This document shows positions 29,401 to 38,400 of a DNA stretch of 64,000 nt, one piece after another. The stretch is from Symmachiella dynata (GTDB lineage Bacteria; Planctomycetota; Planctomycetia; Planctomycetales; Planctomycetaceae): NCBI RefSeq assembly GCF_007747995.1, contig NZ_CP036276.1:7244001-7308000 (forward strand). Reading direction: 5' to 3'. The translations under genes were made by a program, and so were the position numbers. Each line of letters opens with the position of its first letter. Within the stretch, counting starts at the first letter, position 1. The notes below the pieces were generated by a model, which saw only the letters and a list, made by a program, of their open reading frames with translations, had not been told where the DNA came from and made no database searches.

Positions 29401-32400
29401 GTGATGTCGAAGACCAAATCTTGACCGGTCGTTTCTACATCGCTAATCAATGACGTCAGGGAAAAGTCGAACCGCTCGTCTTCATTCAAGTTCAACGTTG
29501 TGAATATATAGATGGGTGCATCATTGACGGCAGCGACGTTGACGTTGATTACTATCGGGCCAACCGTGATCGGAGAATGAATACCATCCCCCGTATCGGT
29601 CACGCCATAGAGAAATGACGCCGCACCATTGTAATCCGCTCCTGGCGTGTATCGCGCCGTGTAGCCGTCAGACAGCAATTCCACCGTGCCGTTGACAGCA
29701 CCGGAAACACTGAACACAAGATCGTCATCAGCCGTTTCAGCATCATCAACCAGCGTTCGCAGGTCGATTTCGACAGCCGTATCTTCGTTAGTATTCAAAG
29801 TCGTGCCAACGGCGACCGGTGCTTGGTTCACATTGGCCACGTTGACGTCGATTGTCACCGGTCCGGAAGTGAGCGGTGCATCTCCATTGTCTCCGGTATC
29901 GGTGACATGGTAATCAAACGACGCAGGTCCGTTGTAACCGGCAGCGGGGGTGAACCGCGCCGTGTAACCGTTTGCTAACAACTCCACGGTACCGTTGACA
30001 GCATTGGACACGGAAAACGTCAGCGCGCCGTCCGGTGTTTCCACATCGTCGACCAGCGTACGCAAGTTGATATCGACGGCGGTCTCTTGGTCGGTGTTGA
30101 GCGTTGTCGTTTCCGCAACCGGGGCGTCATTGACCGGAGCGTAGTTGACGTTGACGATAAACGGGCCAACAGTGATCGGGGCGTCGGTTCCGTCACCGGT
30201 ATCCATCACGGTGAATTCGAATGAGGCGGGACCGTTGTAATTGGGAATGGGAAGAACAGTAGCATCACCGTTGGAGGCGAAGTTGAGAACGATGTGATCA
30301 ACACCGATGATATCGAAGACCAAATCTCCGCCCAGTGTTTCGACATCAGTGACATACGACGTCAGGAAGAAATCGATCCTCTCATCTTCATCTAAGTTGA
30401 GAGTTAGACCGGAAAAGACAGGGGCGTCATTGACCGCATTGACGGTCACCGCAAACGTCGTTTCGACAAACTCACCACCAAGGTCGGTGGCGCGAATCGT
30501 AATGTCAGCCACACCGTGCAAATTGGGAGCATAATCCAGCGTCAAGATTCCCGTGGCAGGACTGATCGATACTGCTGTAAACAGCGCGGCGTTCGAGTTG
30601 CCCACGACTTCATACGTCAACTGCTGATCGGCATCTTCTGCATCGTCGAATGCGGCAAAGAGGTCGATCTGGGTTGCCGCCGCGTCTTCGTCGACGGTGA
30701 CATCAGCGATACCGGTCGTAGTCGGCGGTTGGTTGGAGCCGATCTCTTCGACAATGGTCGTGGTGACTTGTTGCTGGCCAAGTTCTACCCCACCGGTAAC
30801 GTCAGTGATGTCGACGATGACCGTTTCGCTGCCTTCATCCAGTTCATCAGCGACTCCAGTGATGGTGATGCTGCCCGACAGACTGCCCGCTTCGATCACG
30901 ATCGAGTGATCTGACAGCCTGTAGTCGCCTGCCGAGGCTACGAACAACAAGCCCAATGGATCGACGAGCCCGCCGCCAGAAGACATGGTTCCCAGAAAAT
31001 CGCCCGTAGTCCCGTCGTACTTGAGAATCGCGCCGCTGGCGCTGCTGACATAAAGATTGCCATCCGGACCGAACGTGAAGTCGGTCGGTGCGTCTAGCCC
31101 GCCGCCGGATGCGAAGCTACCGAGAAACGCGCCCGTCGTCCCGTTGTAACGGAGGATCTCATCATCAGGCTCATCGATGAGGTAGAGATTACCATCCGGG
31201 CCGAACGCTAAACCGGTCGGCTCGTCCAGTCCACCGGCACCATCCCCAAACAACTCCTTGATATAGGCGCCAGTCGTGCCGTTGAACACCAAGACGTTGT
31301 ACGGTCCACGACTGCCACCACGCCCGTGATTTGAGACATACAGATTGCCGTCCGCGCCGAATGCCAGTCCGACCGGATTTCCCAAATCCTCCGTATTGGG
31401 TAAGACAAACTGGTCGATGAACGCGCCGGTTGTGCCGTTGTAACGGAGCACGCTGTCGGTCTGGTTGCTCGTCACGTACAGGTTTCCATCCGGGCCGAAC
31501 ACCAAACCCCGCGGATCGTTGAGGCCGCCGCCGCTTGCAAAGGTGCCAAGCAGCGCACCGGTCGCACCGTCGTATCTCAGGATCGAATCGGTCGCCACGT
31601 TGGCCACATAGAAATCGCCATCGGGGCCAATGATCATGTCGCCGGCAGCGCCCGTGAAGTATTCATCGATGAACGCACCCGTGGCCCCGTCATATCGCAG
31701 GATGCTATTCGTCGCGCCATTAGCGACAAGCAGCGACCCGCCTTCGATGAAATCGTCGGCCGTTCCGCCAAAGCCCAAGAAGACCGTCACGTCCTCAGTG
31801 GTGATCCCTGAGAGTGTCGCTGTGATGGTCACGGTACCGCCCGCTTCTTCGATGATGTTCGAAGAGGCGTCCAGCGTGACCTCGGGGACAAACGCCGCTG
31901 GAATGACGTTTATCAAAATGTATGTGAAATCGGTGGCAGCCTCCGAGTCGGTCACCCTGATTAAAATTCCTTCCATCCCGCTGGAACCGGGGTTGCTGCG
32001 ATATGACAGCGTGGCGAGTGCGGCGTTGATGTCTGCGACGGCGCCTTCCACCATGATATCGTCCGTGCCGTTTCCAGACACGGTCAACCCAGACGTATTG
32101 CCAAGCGTTATGTTGCCGAAGGTCGAACTCAACTCAAGTGCAACGGTGGCCGAATCGATGTCCGTGACGCTCACGCCATCGATATCCAATTGCGTATCTT
32201 CGTCCACAAACAACTGCCCCGGAACGGTAAGAACCGGGGCGTCGTTAATATTGTTGACGATGATCGAAAAGGTCTGTGCCTCACTGATGTTCACGCCACC
32301 GTTGGCGGTCCCACCGTTGTCCATGAGTCTTACAGTAACAACGGCCGTTCCCGCAGCGTCATCGGCCACTGCGAACGAGAGTGCTCCCGCCGCGTTGATC

Positions 32401-35400
32401 GTGGGACCGTCGGTGAAGAGGGCATCGTTGTCGGTCGACACCAAGAACGACAGCGTCTGACCACTTTCGTCTGTCGGACCAGCAGCAATATTGGTAGCAA
32501 ACGCATAATTCGTTAGCCCGCCCGAATCCTCATCCACCACCTGGTCGCCCGCCAAGGTAAAGGACGGACTATCGTTCACGCTGGTGATATCGACATTTAC
32601 TGTGATCGGCCCCAACGTGATGGCCGAATCGGCACCGTCACCCGTATCCGTCACGTCGAAGTCAAATGCAGCTGCTCCGAAGTAGTCGGCGGCAGGCGTA
32701 AACCGCGCCGTATAACCATCCGCCAGCAATTCAATTGTGCCATTCACGGCACCGGAGACGGTAAACGTCAGATCGTCGTCGGCGGTTTCCAAGTCATCGA
32801 CCAGCGTCCGCAGATCGACATCCAAAATCGTGTCTTCCACAGCATTGACCGATGTGGAGACAATCACCGGATCGTCGTTCACAGCAGTGATCGTCACATC
32901 GAACGACTGCGTTACGGTTTGTCCGGTGGTGTCCATCGCCTCAATGGTCAAGGTCGCCGTACCATTGGCATTGGCGGCATAGTCGAGCGTGAGCATGCCG
33001 GCGGCGATGTTCAGTGAGGTAAAGAGCGCCGGATTAGTATTGTCACTGACGCGGAAGGACAACTCCGTATCCAAATCCTCCGTGTCACCGAATGCGGCAA
33101 ACAAATCAACGATTGTCGAAGCCGCATCTTCTGCAACAGTGACATCGTCAATCTGGGCCTCAATGAACGGCGGCACACTTGTGGGAATGCGACTGCCGAA
33201 ATCGAGGTTACCAATCGTCTCACCCGGATGAACGGTTACGGTGTAGGAAAGCGGAATGACCGGCTCGACAAGTTCGTCATCCTCAATGGTCACCGTGGCA
33301 TAGCGCGGTGCACCGACCGTATAGCCACTGCCCGACTCCACCGTGATAACAATCGTCTCCAACCCTTCCGCAGCTCCATCCGTGAGCGGCGTCAGGTCGA
33401 CCGTGACGGAAGAGTCGCCATCCAGGATGGTCGCAATTCCGGAAAGTGCTACGAAATCGCTGCCAGCGGTCGCTGTGCCGCCGATGGAATAATGAACCTC
33501 CAGCGCGCCGGAAGTCGTATCCGTACGCGTGAACGTAAACGCCCCCGCGGTAGCCCCTTCTTCGTCAATTGTTGAAATCACGGTATCGACCGTGACAAAC
33601 GGTAAACTCGTTCCCGGCGGGCGATAGGACTGGGCTTGGTTGTAGTCGACTTCATATCCCAGGTCCGCCAACGCACCGACCGTCACCAGACTGATCATCG
33701 CATTCGGATCGCTGATCGAGGTCATCAACTCGTTATCGAAAACCGTCTCGCGCCAGTGACTGCCCACCGACCCTGGGCCACCTACATTTTCCAGAGGAAT
33801 TGAGGACGCTGAAATGTTAAAGATGTCCGCGTACTGCTGCACCGCCTCTGCGCCAATGTATCGCGGATCCGGAGTCCCCACGTTGACCCGTAAACCGTTT
33901 GCGTCCCACAACACCCCCAGTCCCAAAGCGTGACCGATTTCGTGGAGGATGGTGCCGAAGAGTTCCGGGTGATCAAGATCGTTGACATCGAGCACGACCT
34001 CTCCGCGCACAGGCAATAATGTTCCTTCATGATACCCGCCCTCTGGAATGAGCGGACGTGCTTGACCGAGGGTATTCCCCACACCATCGATGTCGATTGT
34101 ATACACATCCATTAGAAAATCATCGACAAAGAACCCGTCCGGGCTGACCATGTCGGACAAGTCCCCGACGATAATTGACTCCCAAATCGCCGCGGCATCG
34201 AGGAAGAGTTGTTCCTGCTGCGGCGTGAGCGTTGCCGACAAAAACCGGAAATCAATATCGAAACCGGCCTGTGTCTCCGCTTGCGAACCAGGGAACGTCT
34301 GCACCCGGTCGGTCCCGTCGGGATATTCGACGGCAACAGTATAAGTCCCCGGCGCAAGATTGGTGAATTCATACTCGCCTTGTGCGTTCGTGGTCGTAAA
34401 GGGTTCGTCGGCAACATCGCGGACACCGTTCCCATTGATGTCGAGATAGACCACAAATCCTGCCAGCGGATCTTCGACCGCGTCCTGCACGCCATCGCCG
34501 TTCGTGTCGTTCCATTTGATACCGCTGAGCGTTGAGGGCTCGAAAACCGTAAACGTGCGAGAAAAGACATTATTGTCTTCGCCACCAGGCCCTTCATCGA
34601 CGTCGTCGCCCGAGTCGACCGTCATTTCGAGCGTGTGTTCACCGGCCGACAGTTGACCTAAGAAGATGTCTTCAAATCCTGCAAAATTAAACACTCCAAG
34701 TGTACCGGTCTGTTGCAGGGTAGTGACTTCCACCCCGTCGAGCGTCAGAGTTACAGAATATGAACCGGACGGTATGCTGCCAAAATTACCGCTGCCCAGA
34801 TCGACGTAAATATCATCCGTCGTGAGCAGCAGCGGTGTCGACGTATTGGTTCCCGACTCCTTGGAAATCACGATGGGGTTGTCCCACCCCGCAGCTAAGC
34901 CGGGTCCGATATCCGCGTACCCCGCAGCACCGACGTTGATGACCTTGTAGAAGATGTTGTTGCCTTCACCGCCGGACAGCCCTTCATCGACGCTGCCCGT
35001 CGAATCGATGATCAACTCGATGGTGTGGATACCGTTGCTGAGCGTGCCAATCGCGATGTCCTGGAAATCGAGCGCAAACTCATTCACGCCCAACGGAGTC
35101 GAGCGCGTGAGAGTTGTGATCGTCGAGCCATCGATGCGAAGCGTCACCGAAAACGGACCCGCCTCGGCAATCCCGAGATTCGCCACTCCCAAATCGACAA
35201 ATAGGTTGTCCGTGGCGTTATATGCCAAAGCATCCGTATTGGTTCCCGTAACTGTGGAAACGACGATTGGGCTGTCCCACACACCGTCGATCACGTCCGG
35301 CACCAAGTCGGGCAATGGCGAGTCATCATTCTGAATCGTGGCGACTCCCTCGCCATCTTCGATGACCGCGCCGGAGGCGTTGTTGAGCACCACCGAAAAG

Positions 35401-38400
35401 GTTTCGTCATCCTCAAACAACGTGTCGCCGAGAATCTGTACAACAATTGTCCGCTGAGTCTCACCCGCGGCAAAGGTGATTGTTCCGTCGGTAGCAACGT
35501 AGTCCCTGCCTGCTTCAGCGTTATTTGCAAGTGGATTGACGAAGACCCGATCGACCAACCCCGCTGCGGACGAGTCGACGGTCGTGAAATCGACAGTAGC
35601 TTCACCGGAGGCATCGCCACTTCGAGTGACCGTGAAACTTGCCAGTGAGCCGACGGGACCGGCAAATCGCAGCACCTCATTCAACCGCGCGCTGATGACA
35701 TACAGGTTGCCGTCCGCATTCACCTGAATGTCGCTGATGTCATCTAACCCACCGGCACCTGGTGCTACAAAATCACCGATCAACTCACCCGTCGTCGCAT
35801 CAATTTGCATCACTGATGAGCCAGCACGGTTGGTGACAAACAGCAACGAGCCGTCGGCCGAAAAAGCGAGACCACTCGGGATCCGTGGACCGGGAATGGC
35901 GGCGAAACGCCCCAAGAACGCTCCCGAGTCACCGTCATAGCGGAGCACTCCAGCGGTGCTGTCATTGCGGGTGTCGTTCACGACGTACAAATCGCCGTCC
36001 GGACCGAAAACCATGTCCTGAGCACCGGTCAATCCGCCGGTTTCATCGACACCGCCGGTCAGCGGATCGTCACCGACGAAGATGTCGACAAATTCCCCCG
36101 TGACCGCGTCGAAACGCAAAACCTGATCGGGGAGACTACTTTGACCGATGAGCACATACAACAGCCCGTCTTCGCCGAAGAACATCGTCCGCGCGTTGAG
36201 CACTTGATCGGCGGGAATAAAGGTGTCCACGAACGTGCCATCCACCGGATTAAAACGATGAACACCATCTCCCAGGGTATAGACGTTATCGTCCGGTCCG
36301 AAGACAACCGCATCGAAGGTCAGCACGCCTCCATCGTTGTCGAGAATAAACTCCGCACCATGATTGAGCGGCGTGGACAGCGGTTCGCCCGTCTGCCCGT
36401 CATAGCGAAACACGCCGGCCCTCGAACCGACATAGAGATTTCCATCGGGGCCGAACGTAAGGGAACGTGGGATATTCACCCCCCCCTCGCCGGAGGAAAC
36501 GAAGGCATCCATGAATTCCCCGCCACCCAGCCCGGCCCCTTCAGTGACAGTCACGTCGCTGACAGAAATCGTCGGTTGCGCCGGCGGAGGGACGTCGTCA
36601 TTGATGATCGTACCGACCGCCCAGTCATCCGTAATCAGCGTGTCGTTAATCTCGAAGAAAAAGACCCCAAACGATTCGTCCGGTTCAACAACCAAATCAG
36701 AATAGACTGGAACCGCAATGATGATTTCCGACACGCCTGGTTCAAAGATTAAATATCCGCCCCACCCCCATTGTGCCGTCGGCCCGAAGTCAGCATTTGG
36801 ACCGCCATCCGCACTGCCGGCCTCAAATTCGAACCTAACACGCAATCGCTCGGAAGTGCTGCCGGGACGCGTCGCGACAAAGTTGAAGTTCTTGGTTCCC
36901 AAGTTGCCTTCGACATAGGTGACGTCGGAAATGAACAACTCGCGGACGTCGTCGTTGAGAATTCGGCCCTCCCCTTGGCCGACAGCGATCGCCCCTCCAG
37001 CAACATTGGACAAATTGACGAAGAAGGTCTCGTTGGCTTCGTCGTCGAAATCACCGGCGACCTGCACCGTGATCGTCTTCTCTGTTTCGCCGGCCAAAAA
37101 GGTAAGCGAGCCGCTTGTCGTTTGATAGTCGCCCCGCTCGCCGATCACACCGCCGTTGTTCTCGAACCAACGAATCGAATCGTCGCCGAAGGAGGCCGCA
37201 GCCACATCCACGTCGCCATCACCATCGATGTCGGTGAGGATAATTTTTTCAACCCCGACGGAAACTGTCGAAATATAGTGAAACCGATAATTCCCATAGC
37301 CGAGATTTTCATACCAAGCGATTTGCGACAAACCCGCAGTAGCGGCGACGACGTCCAGGTCACCATCGCCATCAATATCAGCAGTCGCCACCGAGTTTGA
37401 CGACCCCGCAAAATCATCAATGACATAATGTGTGAAGTTTTCATTTCCGTCGTTTTCGTACCAGTCAATGGCGTAAGTTGAGCCCGTAAGCACGTCGAGG
37501 TCGCCATCACCATCCATGTCGGCAGCCCACACCGATTCAATAGTCCAGACTTCGTCGGCAATGATATGCTTAGTAAAGTTCTCGCTACCATCATTTTCAA
37601 ACCACAAGACCTGCCGCGGACTTAGCATCGAACCAACAAAGTCTAGATCACCGTCCTGGTCGAGATCAATAACTTCGAAGTCATCAGCGCGTGCCGCGCC
37701 GGTACTCACCGTGTGGTAAGTAAAACCGCCGGCGCCGTCGGACTCATACCATACTAGGATGGAGTCAAAATTGACGGCCACGACGATATCTAGGTCCCCA
37801 TCCGCATCGAGATCGACCACTTTGACGTCCGAGGGACGATCAAGTTCACCTGCGCCACTAATCGTCCGCTCTGTGAAATTTTCACTGCCATCGTTCTCAT
37901 AAATGTTGACCTCGTTGCGGGCGTAGGAAGTCGCAATGATATCCACATCGCCGTCGCCATCGATGTCCGCTGTCGCCACCCCATAGACGTCGCCTAAAAT
38001 GACGATTTCGTGAAACGTATAATTCTCGTTGCCGTCGTTTTCATACCACGCGAGTGTGTTATCATCGCGCGACGAGGAAACCATGTCGAGATCGCCGTCA
38101 CCGTCCACATCGGCGACCTGTACGTTGCGAGCTCCATCGGCCGTGTTGTCGATCAGATGCTCTTCGAAGCGCGAGAACTCTGTCGAGACATCCACGATCC
38201 CCAATGCCGTGCCGTCTGCCGTGGTGAAATCGACGGTCGTTTCTCCCGACGTATCGCCGCTGCGGGTCACCGTGAATTCAACAGTTTTTGAAAGCAGATC
38301 GCCTTCTGTCACGACGGCATCGCCGATCGAAACAGTCGCCCCCGGCAAGGCGTCATCGTTGAGAATCGTGCCGCGCGCCTGACCGTCATCCACCGAACCG

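Larger units (their letters stand above)
20960..30720 (-). repeat. Tandem coding repeats of about 300 bp (cadherin-like units)
   Basis: Back-to-back units of about 100 codons with the consensus EDTPVEIDLRTLVDDVETAD, then DDLVFSVSGAVNGTVELL and GYTARFTPGANYNGPASF. By eye I count about 26 clear copies plus two diverged ones in the whole protein, and six copies of a second type (EDAPSSxxDLFAAFxDLEDAD). Neighbouring copies are often nearly identical at the DNA level. The last copy, near 21160, has lost the NYNG segment. More diverged units lie at 32500-33200. Confidence 0.9.

Noticed and set aside
20960-30720. Regular repeats that might suggest a CRISPR or satellite array
   Set aside because: The period is about 300 bp, the repeats are coding and in frame, and there are no short repeat-spacer units.
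20938-33231. Many plus-strand frames of 60-280 codons, rich in Ser/Thr/Val with repeated STSSTSVRRSISTGVSSS
   Set aside because: They are the antisense of the tandem cadherin-like repeats and recur at the same 300-bp period. They reflect codon bias of the real gene.
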